DNA from: Mycobacteroides franklinii
GTDB lineage: Bacteria > Actinomycetota > Actinomycetes > Mycobacteriales > Mycobacteriaceae
NCBI RefSeq assembly: GCF_002013895.1
Contig: NZ_MAFQ01000001.1
Coordinates: forward strand, 558,001-622,000
Direction of reading: 5' to 3'
Length of the DNA stretch: 64,000 nucleotides
A program made the position numbers and the translations under genes. Shown piece after piece: positions 55,517 through 64,000 of the stretch (position 1 is its first letter; every line of letters starts with the position of its first letter). Under the pieces are notes generated by a model. It saw only the letters and a program-made list of their open reading frames with translations. It was not told where the DNA came from and did not search any database.

Positions 55517-56353
55517 ATGCCGGTTGTCGTGGTGACGGATTCGGGGGCGCGGCTGCAGCCGCAAGACGCCCAGATGCTGGGTATCCGGCTGGTGCCCTTG
55601 CATGTACTGACCGGTGATCAGGACTTGCGTGACGGGGTGGATCCCATCCCCGCCTCGGTGTACGAGAAGGGACGTGCCACCACCGCCGGTGCGTCGCCGG
55701 CCGAGCTGACTGCGGTGTACCGGCAGGCTCTCATCGACAGCGGCGGCGACGGAGTCGTCGCGGTCCATCTGTCGGGAAGACTGTCGAGCACATTTGAGGC
55801 CGCCGAGCAGGCGGCCCGTGAATACGGCGAGCAGGTGCACGTCGTTGATTCACGATCGGCCGCGATGGGTAGTGGTTTCGTCGCCCTGGCCGCGGCACGG
55901 GCCGCGGCCGCCGGTGCCGATCTGAGTGCGGCGTACCAGGCCGCGCGGGATGCGGTGGGGCGCAGCCGGTGTGTGATGGTGGTGCACAAGCTGGACCATC
56001 TGCGGCGCAGCGGACGTATCAGTGCCACCTCATCCTGGCTCGGCACTGCGCTGGCGCTCAAGCCCGTGCTGCAGATCGACGAGGACGGCAAGCTGGTCTT
56101 GGCTCAGCGTGTGCGTACTGCCACCAAGGCGATCGGCGCGATGGTCGACAACATCGTCGAGTTCGTGGGTGAGCGCCGGGTCTCCGTGACGATCCACCAC
56201 GTCGACAACACCGAAACCGCCGAGAAGGTGAACGAGCTGGTGTGCTCGCGGCTGGTGACCGCCCATGATCCGGTGATTTCGGAGATGGGGCCGGTGCTTG
56301 CGGTGCATGTGGGTCCGGGCGCCGTCGGGGTATGCGCTGAACCGGTGGACTGA
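55517..56353 (+). CDS. DegV-family lipid-binding protein
   Basis: This 278-aa protein starts VVVVTDSGARLQPQDAQMLGIRLVPLHVLTG and contains TTAGASPAELTAVYRQAL and VHLSGRLSSTFEAAEQAA, the DegV fatty-acid-binding signature. In Gram-positives such proteins (FakB) present fatty acids to FakA kinase; no fakA is adjacent. It starts 3 bases after octT. The positional homologue is Rv2417c. Confidence 0.9.
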   Translation: MPVVVVTDSGARLQPQDAQMLGIRLVPLHVLTGDQDLRDGVDPIPASVYEKGRATTAGASPAELTAVYRQALIDSGGDGVVAVHLSGRLSSTFEAAEQAAREYGEQVHVVDSRSAAMGSGFVALAAARAAAAGADLSAAYQAARDAVGRSRCVMVVHKLDHLRRSGRISATSSWLGTALALKPVLQIDEDGKLVLAQRVRTATKAIGAMVDNIVEFVGERRVSVTIHHVDNTETAEKVNELVCSRLVTAHDPVISEMGPVLAVHVGPGAVGVCAEPVD

Positions 56354-56360
56354 TCGAGGT

Positions 56361-56387
56361 TTGTCCACAATTCCGTATTGATCCACA
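56361..56387 (+). promoter_or_regulatory. Pair of DnaA-box-like repeats upstream of comEA
   Basis: TTGTCCACA at 56361-56369 matches the mycobacterial DnaA box; TGATCCACA at 56379-56387 is a weaker match. Both continue into AATT, forming a 9-base direct repeat TCCACAATT spaced 18 bases apart, in the 85-base gap between degV and comEA. Function is inferred only. Confidence 0.4.
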
Positions 56388-56438
56388 ATTGCCGATCTAC
56401 CGCTGGCCCGTCGCTGTGCCGCTTTCTAGCGTCGAGAC

Positions 56439-57233
56439 ATGGATTCGGAGCTGTTGCGCCGGCGTCTGGCATCGGCCGGACGTGAACTTGATGGCGATGA
56501 CGACGACGTCGTAGGGACGGCGCCTGGACTCGAATCCGAGTCGGCACTGCGTTGGCTTCCGGATTCTCTGACACCGAGTGGCACCCGCGGCTGGCTGGAG
56601 TCCGTCCGGACCGACCCGGGCCGTGCCGGTGTTCTCGCGTTGGGTGCGATTGGTGTGTTGGCGGTGCTGGTCACCGTCTTCACCGTGATGCGTCAGCCGC
56701 CAGCTCCTGTCAGCGCGAATCTTCCTCCGGTGCAACCGGTATCGTCGAGCTCGGTGTCGCCACCGAGTTCATTGGTGGTCAGTGTGGTCGGCTTGGTCAA
56801 ACGCCCCGGCTTGGTCACCCTGACCGCCGGTGCGCGGGTCGCTGACGCGGTGACGGCGGCTGGGGGAGCGGTGGACGGCGCCGATGTGATCACGTTGAAC
56901 ATGGCCAGGCCGGTTGTCGATGGCGACCAGATCGTGGTCGGTCTGTCACCGATGCCCGGGCAACCCGTGGGGATGGCGAGTTCGATTGTCGCCGCCGGAC
57001 AGGTGCCGACCGGGAGCGCGAACCCCACGGGGCCCGCACCGGGACGGGTAAACCTGAACACGGCAACGGTATCCGAGCTCGATGCGCTCCCCGGCGTGGG
57101 GCCGGTTATGGCGGCCTCGATCGTGCGGTGGCGATCCGAACATGGCAAGTTCACCAGCATCGACCAGCTGGCGGAGGTAGATGGGATCGGCCCGTCGCGG
57201 CTGGACAAGCTGCGTACCCTCGTCGTGCTGTGA
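56439..57233 (+). CDS. comEA: ComEA-family DNA-binding protein
   Basis: This 264-aa protein has a cytoplasmic N-terminus (1-65), one transmembrane helix (about 66-88), a Ser/Pro linker, an SLBB domain (about 105-165, VVSVVGLVKRPGLVTLTAGARVADAVTAAGG) and a C-terminal helix-hairpin-helix domain (about 200-264, VNLNTATVSELDALPGVGPVMAASIVRWR). In competent bacteria ComEA binds incoming DNA outside the membrane. The stop overlaps the comEC start by 4 bases. Corresponds to Rv2415c. Confidence 0.9.
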   Translation: MDSELLRRRLASAGRELDGDDDDVVGTAPGLESESALRWLPDSLTPSGTRGWLESVRTDPGRAGVLALGAIGVLAVLVTVFTVMRQPPAPVSANLPPVQPVSSSSVSPPSSLVVSVVGLVKRPGLVTLTAGARVADAVTAAGGAVDGADVITLNMARPVVDGDQIVVGLSPMPGQPVGMASSIVAAGQVPTGSANPTGPAPGRVNLNTATVSELDALPGVGPVMAASIVRWRSEHGKFTSIDQLAEVDGIGPSRLDKLRTLVVL

Positions 57234-58747
57234 AGTCGGAAGAGGCCGGTGAGCCTCTGCTGGATCTACGACTGGTGCCACCCGCGCTCGTCGGCTGGGC
57301 CGCGACGGCTATCGGAATTCTCTGGCCCATGGGCTATTTCATGGCCGCGGCGCTAGTCGTCGGAGCGGTTGGTTTACGGCTGTGTCGTGACCGGTTGGAC
57401 AAGGCCGTCGTTGCCGTGATGCTCGCCGTTCTCGTCGCAGGCATCGGCTTCTCCGTGGCGGCCGCGATGCGATATCACGGGGTGCAGAGCCATCCCCTGC
57501 GTTCCAGGATGGGGCAGGTCGTCGCGGCACAGCTGCGGGTGACCGATGATCCGAAGAGTATTGCGGGTGGCCGGGCGATGATGCGCGCCGACCTTGTCGG
57601 GGTGGGTGATCCGGTGCAGGCGCTGACCGGCTCGGTGGTGGTCTTCGGGTCTTCCTCGCTGCTGGGCACGGTGGCGGTGGGTGACACGGTGCGGGTGCGA
57701 GCGGCGGTTGCGCGCCCCATCCGGCGTGACCTGACGGTGGCGACTCTTACCGCGGTGGGGGAACCCACGGTAAATGATCACTCACCGATTCATGGTGCGG
57801 CCAATGGTATTCGCGATCGATTTGTCGACGTTGCGCGAGCCGCCCTGCCACCCGATGAAGCCGCGCTGTTGCCGGCGCTGGTTCTCGGGGACACCAGCGC
57901 ACTGGATGCGGGAACCGTCGCGGCATTTCGGACGTCGGGGCTCACTCATCTGATGGCCGTCTCCGGAGCCAACGTGTCCATTGTGTGCGGGGCGGTGCTG
58001 CTGTTGGGACGGCTGATCGGGCTGCGGGCCTCGGTGGTGTTGGCAGGACTGGTGCTGATGGGCTTCGTTGTCCTGGTACGGCCGTCACCGAGTGTGTTGC
58101 GCGCCGCGGTGATGGGTGCGATCGGGCTGCTTGGCTTATTGACGGCGCGGCGCCGCCAAGCCATACCTGCCTTGGCTGCAACGGTTTTGGTGCTTCTTGC
58201 GGTGTCGCCTGGTCTTGCCGTCGACATCGGTTTCGCGTTGTCGGTGGTCGCGACGGCGGCGCTGGTGGTGTTGGCACCACGCTGGTCTGTGCGCCTGACG
58301 GCGCGGGGCTGGCCCAAACCGCTGGCCGACGCGTTGTGCATCGCTGTCGCCGCGCAGGTGGTGACGGCGCCGCTGATTGCTGCCATCTCGGGCAGTTTCA
58401 GTGTCTCCTCCGTCGCCGCCAATCTGATCGCAGGGCTGGTCATCGCCCCCATCACCATTCTCGGAACTGCGGCCGCGGCACTCACCGTCATCTCCCCGCC
58501 GGCCGCGGGTCTGCTGGTGAGGTTCTGCGGCCCGGAACTGTGGTGGCTGCTCAGAGTCGCCGATTACGCGTCCGCCGGCGGATCTACCGCGATTCCGGTG
58601 CCGTCGGGTGCGGTTGGTTTCGTCGTTGTGGCTGCGGTGCTTGGTGTTTCGGTGTGGTTGTGGCGCCGACGGTGGTTCCGCGGGCTGGCCTGGTCCGGGG
58701 CACTGTGCGTGCTCGCGCTGGCAATTTCGGCGCGACTGGTGAGCTAG
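57230..58747 (+). CDS. comEC: ComEC/Rec2-family membrane channel protein (no beta-lactamase domain)
   Basis: This 505-aa polytopic protein has an N-terminal DUF4131-like region with three helices and a soluble OB-like segment (about 95-170), then a competence domain with about eight helices, including LGDTSALDAGTVAAFRTSGLTHLMAVSGANVSIVCGAVLLL and RPSPSVLRAAVMGAIGLLGLLTARRRQAIPAL. The C-terminal metallo-beta-lactamase domain of Bacillus ComEC is absent, as in other mycobacterial homologues. GTG overlaps comEA. Corresponds to Rv2414c. Confidence 0.9.
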   Translation: MKSEEAGEPLLDLRLVPPALVGWAATAIGILWPMGYFMAAALVVGAVGLRLCRDRLDKAVVAVMLAVLVAGIGFSVAAAMRYHGVQSHPLRSRMGQVVAAQLRVTDDPKSIAGGRAMMRADLVGVGDPVQALTGSVVVFGSSSLLGTVAVGDTVRVRAAVARPIRRDLTVATLTAVGEPTVNDHSPIHGAANGIRDRFVDVARAALPPDEAALLPALVLGDTSALDAGTVAAFRTSGLTHLMAVSGANVSIVCGAVLLLGRLIGLRASVVLAGLVLMGFVVLVRPSPSVLRAAVMGAIGLLGLLTARRRQAIPALAATVLVLLAVSPGLAVDIGFALSVVATAALVVLAPRWSVRLTARGWPKPLADALCIAVAAQVVTAPLIAAISGSFSVSSVAANLIAGLVIAPITILGTAAAALTVISPPAAGLLVRFCGPELWWLLRVADYASAGGSTAIPVPSGAVGFVVVAAVLGVSVWLWRRRWFRGLAWSGALCVLALAISARLVS

Positions 58748-58760
58748 CAGAACGGCCGGA

Positions 58761-60179
58761 CTAGGTCCCGGAGAGGGCAAGGTGGCGCCGAGGTGCCGGC
58801 ACAGCGGGTGTCTCGTGTCGCCGCCAGCAGTATCGCAGTACTCGCAACGAGAAAGCGGGCCGACGCATCAACGAAGGGGAGTCGTGCAGATTGTTGACGC
58901 GCAGGATTGTCTCGGTAATCCGAATGTCGTTGCGCGCCGCCATCATCATCTTGTCCGACCACCATGCCATCAGCTTCCACAACATCCGATGTGAGAACGA
59001 TGCGTTGGCAGGCATCTCGGTGAACAGTGGGGCCGATAGCGTGTTCTGCTGCCATACCGCGTTGATGCGACGTCCGACGGCATGGAAGTACCGGTGGGCC
59101 AGCCCGGCGTCGCCCTCGAAGAGGCAGTTCCTGAGAGCGACCGCTTCGAACACCGCCATCGTCATTCCCTGGCCCTTGATGGGGTCCAGGCTGCAGATCG
59201 CGTCACCTATCACCAGTAGGCCGTCCGGGAACTGCTCCATCTGGTCATAGCGGCGCCACACCGCCTCGCGATACCGGAAGATGCGCACATCGCCAATCGG
59301 CACCGCCGCGCGGATGGTGTCCAGGAGCTCGTCGGGTACGAATTGTTCTGCGAAAGAGATCATTTCGTCGAAGGTGGCGGGAGGTTCATCCAGGTTGAAT
59401 GTGCCCAGCGTCATCATGACGGTGCCGTTTTCGCAGCGGGCGATGGCTCCGCCATACGGGAGCCCGGGTGCCGGGTTGAAGAAAGTGAGCTTGTCCAGGT
59501 CGGCGTCGTCGGCAATGTGTAGCAGTTGGCTCGCATAGGTCACCGGTGATGCCATGCGGACTTCGGCCGGACGGGCGTAACCAAGTCGGTCCAGGAAGGT
59601 CTGGGTCCGCGGGGTACGTCCGGTCGCATCGATCACCACGTCCGAGATCAGCGTTGTCACCAGGCCGGTGGAGCGCCGTGCCACCCGCACGCCGGTGACG
59701 CGCTGGCCCTCGGTCATGGGCTCAATGACGTCATGCCCATCCAGGAACTTCACGTTGCCCAGGCGCTGAACGCGTTGGCGTACATGCAGTTCCAAGAAAG
59801 GCCGGGTCGCAAGATAGAGCTTGAAAGTTTCCGGATCGCTGAACGTCCCTGACCGGTTGAACATCTCACGCGATCCGATCAGCATCCTGATGCGTGACAG
59901 GTCGCCCTCGTCGCACACCGTGGCGCCGTCAGACCGGAGTTCGTCGCGGATTCCGGGGAACAACTGGTCCAACGCCTGCGTGCCGGAGCTCATGAACATG
60001 TGGATGTGCTGTCCTTGGGGCACGCCACCGCGCGGGTCGGCGGCGGCTCTCAACTCGTCGCGCTCGACCACCGTGACCGATTCGTACGTCTCGGAGAGCA
60101 CTCGCGCGGCGAGCAGTCCAGCCATGCCTGCGCCGAGGACAACCGCGTGATCTCTGCGTTCCCGCTTTTCAGGTGTCAT
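58761..60179 (-). CDS. FAD-dependent oxidoreductase of the hydroxylase/halogenase-like superfamily
   Basis: This 472-aa protein has an N-terminal Rossmann [30 protein letters not shown], central [20 protein letters not shown], and a GD motif region [31 protein letters not shown]. The pattern matches 2-polyprenyl-6-methoxyphenol-hydroxylase-like and FAD-halogenase-like mycobacterial proteins; the halogenase WxWxIP motif is not seen. No signal peptide. It separates comEC from holA, which are adjacent in M. tuberculosis, so it looks like an insertion or a lineage-specific loss elsewhere. A clustered AT-rich operator candidate sits upstream. Confidence 0.8.
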   Translation of the reverse strand: MTPEKRERRDHAVVLGAGMAGLLAARVLSETYESVTVVERDELRAAADPRGGVPQGQHIHMFMSSGTQALDQLFPGIRDELRSDGATVCDEGDLSRIRMLIGSREMFNRSGTFSDPETFKLYLATRPFLELHVRQRVQRLGNVKFLDGHDVIEPMTEGQRVTGVRVARRSTGLVTTLISDVVIDATGRTPRTQTFLDRLGYARPAEVRMASPVTYASQLLHIADDADLDKLTFFNPAPGLPYGGAIARCENGTVMMTLGTFNLDEPPATFDEMISFAEQFVPDELLDTIRAAVPIGDVRIFRYREAVWRRYDQMEQFPDGLLVIGDAICSLDPIKGQGMTMAVFEAVALRNCLFEGDAGLAHRYFHAVGRRINAVWQQNTLSAPLFTEMPANASFSHRMLWKLMAWWSDKMMMAARNDIRITETILRVNNLHDSPSLMRRPAFSLRVLRYCWRRHETPAVPAPRRHLALSGT

Positions 60180-60209
60180 CGCTGATCCTTTCGTCCCGAT
60201 GGACCCTAC

Positions 60210-60263
60210 CCTTACCGTTCTCTTATTTTCTTAGAAAATCCTTAGATTTATGTATCGGTAAGG
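60210..60263. promoter_or_regulatory. AT-rich operator/promoter region with nested palindromes
   Basis: A 15-base palindrome ATTTTCTTAGAAAAT (60225-60239) lies inside a wider inverted repeat CCTTACCG (60210-60217) / CGGTAAGG (60256-60263). The first lies 46 bases upstream of the flavin oxidoreductase ATG (minus strand). The enclosed sequence is very AT-rich for this genome and also contains the related CCTTAGATTTA. It may be an operator for the flavin gene and possibly the start region for holA. Confidence 0.5.
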
Positions 60264-60313
60264 TCGAGCGGCCAGTCGGGGGAGTTGTCGTCACGCCGTG
60301 GGACGATCAACGG

Positions 60314-61264
60314 GTGACCGATGCGCTGCACCTCATCCTGGGAGACGAAGAACTACTGGTCGAGCGTGCGGTGACCTCGGTGCTGCACGCGGTCCGTGGC
60401 AAGGCGAATGCGGACATCCCCGTCAATCGTCTGCGCGCGGGACAGGTCGACGTGGCGGAGCTGGCCGAGCTGCTGAGTCCCTCGTTGTTCTCCGACGAAA
60501 GAGTCATCGTCGTCGAGGCGGCCGCCGAGGCAGGCAAAGATTCCGTTGCCCTCATCGAGCAGGCGGCCGCCGATCTGCCGCCGGGGACCTTTCTGCTCGT
60601 TCAACATTCGGGCGGCGGCCGCGCAAAAGCGCTGGCGACCACACTGCAGAACCTGGGTGCCACGGTGCACAACTGCGCACGAATCACCAAGGCCGCCGAA
60701 CGGGCCGATTTTGTGCACAAGGAATTTCGCCGTCTGGGGCAGAAGGTGGATGCCGACGTGGTGGCCATCGTGGTCGATGCCGTCGGCTCCGATATTCGCG
60801 AATTGGCGGCTGCTTGTTCGCAGTTGGTATCGGACACCGACGGCAATGTCGACGAGGCCGCGGTGCGCCGCTATCACTCCGGCCGTGCCGAGGTATCCGG
60901 ATTCGACATCGCCGACAAGGCCGTGGTGGGCGACATCGCCGGCTCGACGGAGGCGCTGCGCTGGGCGATGCAACGGGGTGTCCCGCATGTGTTGTTGGCC
61001 GATGCGCTCGCCGAAGCAGTCCACACCATCGCGCGGGTGGGCCCCATCAAGCAGAACGCTTACTCCGCGGCCTCCGAGCTCGGCATGCCGCCATGGCGCA
61101 TCGAGAAGGCGCAGAAGCAGGCGCGCCGGTGGACACGTGACGCGGTGGCGGAGGCGATGCGGGTGGTGGCCGCCCTCAACGCCGATGTGAAAGGCGCGGC
61201 GGCCGATGCCGATTACGCGTTGGAGTCGGCGGTGCGCAAGGTTGCGGAACTCGTCACTACCTGA
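60314..61264 (+). CDS. holA: DNA polymerase III delta subunit
   Basis: This 316-aa clamp-loader delta subunit contains [20 protein letters not shown] at the N-terminus, [18 protein letters not shown] and ISRGVP-type [28 protein letters not shown] near the C-terminus. The GTG at 60314 gives the length expected from M. tuberculosis Rv2413c; longer frames run back through the AT-rich operator region. No clear ribosome site precedes it, so a leaderless or short-leader start is possible. It converges on rpsT through a shared terminator. Confidence 0.85.
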   Translation: MTDALHLILGDEELLVERAVTSVLHAVRGKANADIPVNRLRAGQVDVAELAELLSPSLFSDERVIVVEAAAEAGKDSVALIEQAAADLPPGTFLLVQHSGGGRAKALATTLQNLGATVHNCARITKAAERADFVHKEFRRLGQKVDADVVAIVVDAVGSDIRELAAACSQLVSDTDGNVDEAAVRRYHSGRAEVSGFDIADKAVVGDIAGSTEALRWAMQRGVPHVLLADALAEAVHTIARVGPIKQNAYSAASELGMPPWRIEKAQKQARRWTRDAVAEAMRVVAALNADVKGAAADADYALESAVRKVAELVTT

Positions 61265-61294
61265 CGTATCGAACGGGCCTCAAGACGCGAAAAA

Positions 61295-61324
61295 CGCCGA
61301 GTGCCCTTTTGTGGGCACCCGGCG
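61295..61324. terminator. Bidirectional terminator between holA and rpsT
   Basis: Arms CGCCGAGTGCCC (61295-61306) and GGGCACCCGGCG (61313-61324) with one mismatch and a TTTTGT loop. Preceded by GAAAAA, which gives a U-tract for the rpsT (minus) direction. Confidence 0.7.
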
Positions 61325-61341
61325 TCGATCGAAAACTCGGG

Positions 61342-61602
61342 TCAGAGCTTGTTCAGAGCCAGGGCGAGCGCCGACTTCTTGTTGGCGGCCTGGTTCTTGT
61401 GGATGACGCCCTTGGTGACGGCCTTGTCCAGCTTGCGGCTGGCCGAAACGAGCAGCTCGCCCGCCTTCGTCTTGTCGCCCTCGGCGATCGCCTCGCGCAG
61501 GCCGCGGATGGCGGTGCGCAGGGACGACTTGGTCGCCTGGTTGCGCAACCGGGCACGCTCGTTGGTGCGGATGCGCTTTTCCTGCGACTTGATATTGGCC
61601 AC
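61342..61602 (-). CDS. rpsT: 30S ribosomal protein S20
   Basis: This 86-aa basic helical protein starts [30 protein letters not shown] and ends [22 protein letters not shown]. The GTG at 61602 has GAAGGA upstream on the minus strand; further in-frame sequence upstream is not ribosomal. Convergent with holA. Corresponds to Rv2412. Confidence 0.96.
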   Translation of the reverse strand: MANIKSQEKRIRTNERARLRNQATKSSLRTAIRGLREAIAEGDKTKAGELLVSASRKLDKAVTKGVIHKNQAANKKSALALALNKL

Positions 61603-61828
61603 GCGTTTAAATCCTTCGGTAAATCGTCTGGTGGGGCGGCAGGCCTCCAGATCATTGGATCCGGGGCGACTGAGCAGCGCCGCAAGGGAAGAGACTACCA
61701 GGGGAGCGCTCAAAACCTGAAACCGGCGGCTGAGCGCACAACGCGAGGTGGCGTCCAGGTGGCCAGCAAGTATCGAAGATACCGCGCACGCACTGCCGAA
61801 TCCGCTGAGTTAGTGCAGCATAGGCAAG

Positions 61829-63511
61829 GTGAGCCTGCGAACAGTGATGCCGAACTCGGGGCGGCCGGCACGCGCGGCGTCGACGCCACGGCTAACCCGG
61901 CGTGACGACCAGATATTCGGTGGATACCGCGAGCTGGTGTCCGAGAAGGGGGCCTACTCCAAGGCCTTCGATGAAATGTTCGACGCCGAGGGGAACGTCC
62001 GCGGGCCCTATAAGGGCATCTACGCCGAGCTCGCGCCCACTGATGCCGCCGACTTGGCCGCGCGGGCGGATGCGCTGGGGAGGGCCTTCGTCGATCAGGG
62101 CATCACGTTCTCGCTGTCGGGTCAGGAACGCCCATTTCCCTTGGATCTGGTGCCGCGCGTCATCGCCGCCGCGGAATGGTCGCGGCTGGAGCGAGGCATC
62201 GCCCAGCGGGTGCGGGCACTGGAGATGTACCTGGCCGACATCTACGGCGATCAGGAGATCCTGCGCGATGGCGTGATCCCGCGCCGGCTGGTCACCTCCT
62301 GTGAGCATTTCCATCGTGAGGCCGCCGGGATCAACCCGCCGAACGGCGTACGAATCCACGTCGCGGGCATCGACCTGGTTCGCGACGCCCAAGGCACCTT
62401 CCGGGTGCTGGAGGACAATTTGCGGTCGCCGTCCGGGGTGTCCTATGTGATGGAGAACCGTCGCACCATGGCGCGCGTCTTCCCGGACCTGTTCGCCACC
62501 CATCGGGTGCGGGCGGTGGATGACTACTCCTCGCATCTGTTGCGGGCATTGCGCATGTCGGCGGCCACCAACGAGGCCGACCCCACCGTGGTGGTTCTCA
62601 CGCCGGGTGTTGCGAATTCGGCGTACTTCGAACACTCGCTGCTGGCACGCCAGATGGGTGTCGAACTTGTCGAGGGGCGCGATCTGTTCTGCCGTGACAA
62701 TCAGGTCTACATGCGCACTACCGAGGGCGAGCGTCAGGTCGACGTGATCTACCGCCGCATCGACGACACCTACCTGGATCCCATGCAGTTCCGCCCCGAT
62801 TCGGTGCTCGGAGTCGCGGGCCTGCTCAATGCCGCACGCGCGGGGAACGTGGTGATCTCCAGCGCTGTCGGCAACGGCGTGGGCGACGACAAACTCGTCT
62901 ACACCTATGTGCCGACCATCATCGAGTACTACCTGGGCGAGAAACCCATTGTGGCGAACGTGGATACGTTCCGATGTTGGCTCGACGACGAACGCGAGGA
63001 GGTCCTGGACCGCCTCGAGCACCTCGTCATCAAGCCCGTCGAAGGATCCGGCGGCTACGGGATCGTTTTCGGGCCCGACGCTTCCGAGAAGGAACGCGCC
63101 GTGATCGCCAAGAAGATCAGGGCCGATCCGCGCGGCTGGGTGGCCCAGCCGGTGGTGCAGTTGTCCACAGTGCCCACGAAGATCGGGGACCAGTTGGTGC
63201 CCCGGCACGTGGATCTGCGCCCCTTCGCGGTCAATGACGGCGACGACGTGTGGGTGCTGCCCGGTGGGCTCACCCGGGTGGCGCTGCCCGAGGGCTCGCT
63301 GGTGGTGAATTCGAGCCAGGGTGGCGGATCCAAGGACACCTGGGTGCTGGCCTCGCGGGCATCGGTGGCCGAGCGAGAGCTCGCGGGCGCCGAGCCGGTA
63401 CCCGAACTCCCGGAGGCCACGGAGGTTGAGCAGGGTCCCGAGGCTGCCACCGCGGGCCTGCAGCAGCACCACCTGCAGCAACAGCAACAGCAGCAAGGGA
63501 GGGTGCGCTGA
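61829..63511 (+). CDS. Circularly permuted ATP-grasp protein (Rv2411c type) with Gln-rich tail
   Basis: This 560-aa protein contains the CP-ATP-grasp core (RDDQIFGGYRELVSEKGAYSKAFDEMFD; VRIHVAGIDLVRDAQGTFRVLEDNLRSPSGVSYVMENR; LVIKPVEGSGGYGIVFGPDA; RPFAVNDGDDVWVLPGGLTRVALPEGSLVVNSSQGGGSKDTWVL). These supply ATP and metal binding for an amide-forming ligase of unknown substrate. The tail (about 530-557) is a His/Gln-rich low-complexity stretch ending in seven glutamines. The start is uncertain (GTG at 61829 or ATG at 61847). The alpha-E gene start overlaps its stop. Confidence 0.88.
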   Translation: MSLRTVMPNSGRPARAASTPRLTRRDDQIFGGYRELVSEKGAYSKAFDEMFDAEGNVRGPYKGIYAELAPTDAADLAARADALGRAFVDQGITFSLSGQERPFPLDLVPRVIAAAEWSRLERGIAQRVRALEMYLADIYGDQEILRDGVIPRRLVTSCEHFHREAAGINPPNGVRIHVAGIDLVRDAQGTFRVLEDNLRSPSGVSYVMENRRTMARVFPDLFATHRVRAVDDYSSHLLRALRMSAATNEADPTVVVLTPGVANSAYFEHSLLARQMGVELVEGRDLFCRDNQVYMRTTEGERQVDVIYRRIDDTYLDPMQFRPDSVLGVAGLLNAARAGNVVISSAVGNGVGDDKLVYTYVPTIIEYYLGEKPIVANVDTFRCWLDDEREEVLDRLEHLVIKPVEGSGGYGIVFGPDASEKERAVIAKKIRADPRGWVAQPVVQLSTVPTKIGDQLVPRHVDLRPFAVNDGDDVWVLPGGLTRVALPEGSLVVNSSQGGGSKDTWVLASRASVAERELAGAEPVPELPEATEVEQGPEAATAGLQQHHLQQQQQQQGRVR

Positions 63512-64000
63512 TGTTGGCCCGAAATGCTGAGTCGCTGTACTGGATTGGCCGTTATGTGGAGCGGGCCGATGACACCGCGCGCATCCTCGATGTGACGGTG
63601 CATCAGTTGCTCGAGGATGCCAGCGTGGACCCCGACCATGCCTCTCGAGTGCTGCTGCGAGTGCTGGGCATCGATGCGCCGGACATTGTGCTCGACGTGT
63701 GGTCGGTGACCGAGCTCGTCGCGTTCAGTAGGGGAGTGCAGGGCGGATCGATCGTCGACTCCATCTCGGCAGCCCGGGAAAATGCCCGTGGCGCACGCGA
63801 AGTCACCTCGACCGAGATGTGGGAATGTCTCAACACGACGTACAACGCCCTGCCGGACCGCGAACGTGCGGCTCGCCGGCTTGGCCCGCACGAGTTCTTC
63901 ACCTATGTGGAGGGGCGTGCCGCCCAGTTCGCGGGGCTCGCCGACTCCACCCTGAGCCGCGATGACGGCTACCGCTTCCTGGTGCTGGGCCGGTCCATCG
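63511..64000 (+). CDS. Alpha-E domain protein (Rv2410c type), truncated by window end
   Basis: The first 163 residues are present. The protein starts MLARNAESLYWIGRYVERADDTARILDVTVHQLLED, the alpha-E signature. It is usually about 300 aa and lies between a permuted ATP-grasp gene and a transglutaminase-like gene; the third partner would lie past the window. ATG overlaps the upstream TGA by one base, so the pair is cotranslated. Confidence 0.9.
   Translation, partial: MLARNAESLYWIGRYVERADDTARILDVTVHQLLEDASVDPDHASRVLLRVLGIDAPDIVLDVWSVTELVAFSRGVQGGSIVDSISAARENARGAREVTSTEMWECLNTTYNALPDRERAARRLGPHEFFTYVEGRAAQFAGLADSTLSRDDGYRFLVLGRSI

Noticed and set aside
63161..63169. DnaA-box match TTGTCCACA inside the ATP-grasp gene
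   Set aside because: It is a single 9-base match within coding sequence; about one in this much DNA is expected by chance.
61892..63496. A 534-codon open frame on the - strand opposite the ATP-grasp gene
   Set aside because: It is an antisense artefact of GC-rich codons; the forward frame contains the conserved ATP-grasp blocks.

Overview
This 64 kb window is ordinary chromosomal DNA of a fast-growing mycobacterium. The high GC content, frequent GTG starts, 4-base stop/start overlaps and gene content all fit: PepN, paired ClpP1/ClpP2, RpfE, a mycothiol-type CPWC oxidoreductase, OctT/GpgP of methylglucose lipopolysaccharide synthesis, and actinobacterial KorAB. Gene order follows the M. tuberculosis block from about Rv2469c down to Rv2410c, but with sizeable replacements. 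The Mycobacteroides abscessus/chelonae group is my best guess; the species cannot be fixed from the sequence alone.

Layout. 1-10.9 kb: tail of an unidentified gene, two small cytochrome aa3-associated subunits (ctaI/ctaJ), an AbiEi/DUF559-type gene between two related long palindromes, pepN, a DsbA-like protein, an M48 membrane protease, rpiB, an Nei-type glycosylase, a TetR regulator, a DUF1542-like membrane protein, and a kinase-less PknD-like beta-propeller membrane protein. 10.9-15.7 kb: tRNA-Gly, tRNA-Pro, then the proteostasis block tig-clpP1-clpP2-clpX. 15.7-25.1 kb: an accessory block relative to M. tuberculosis, with a DinB/MDMPI protein, a GNAT, a DesA3-type desaturase with its reductase and a divergent FabR/DesT-like regulator, a 53-aa membrane microprotein, a permuted papain-like hydrolase, and fdhF-fdhD-DUF2185. 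25.4-34.5 kb: korAB, a small secreted protein, a 690-bp AT-rich gap, a minimal rpfE, mobA, a YibE/F permease, a VOC protein, a flavin monooxygenase and a DUF937 protein. 34.6-46.3 kb: valS-folC-DUF4233-ndk, rne with a long leader, then rplU-rpmA-obg-proB. 46.4-48.4 kb: three tandem divergent paralogues of exported two-cysteine proteins. 48.4-64 kb: rbsK (reverse), proA, a MoxR ATPase and VWA partner, then the overlapping run nadD-rsfS-gpgP-octT-degV, comEA-comEC, an inserted flavin oxidoreductase with an AT-rich palindromic operator candidate, holA, rpsT (reverse), and the start of the permuted ATP-grasp/alpha-E cluster.

I saw no insertion sequence, prophage or CRISPR array. The most noteworthy material is the palindrome-flanked DUF559 gene, the SD-sequestering hairpin with a Cys-Cys-terminated 11-codon reading frame upstream of rpfE, the three-paralogue exported cluster, the regulatory palindromes at the desaturase and flavin-oxidoreductase loci, and DnaA-box-like repeats in front of comEA.
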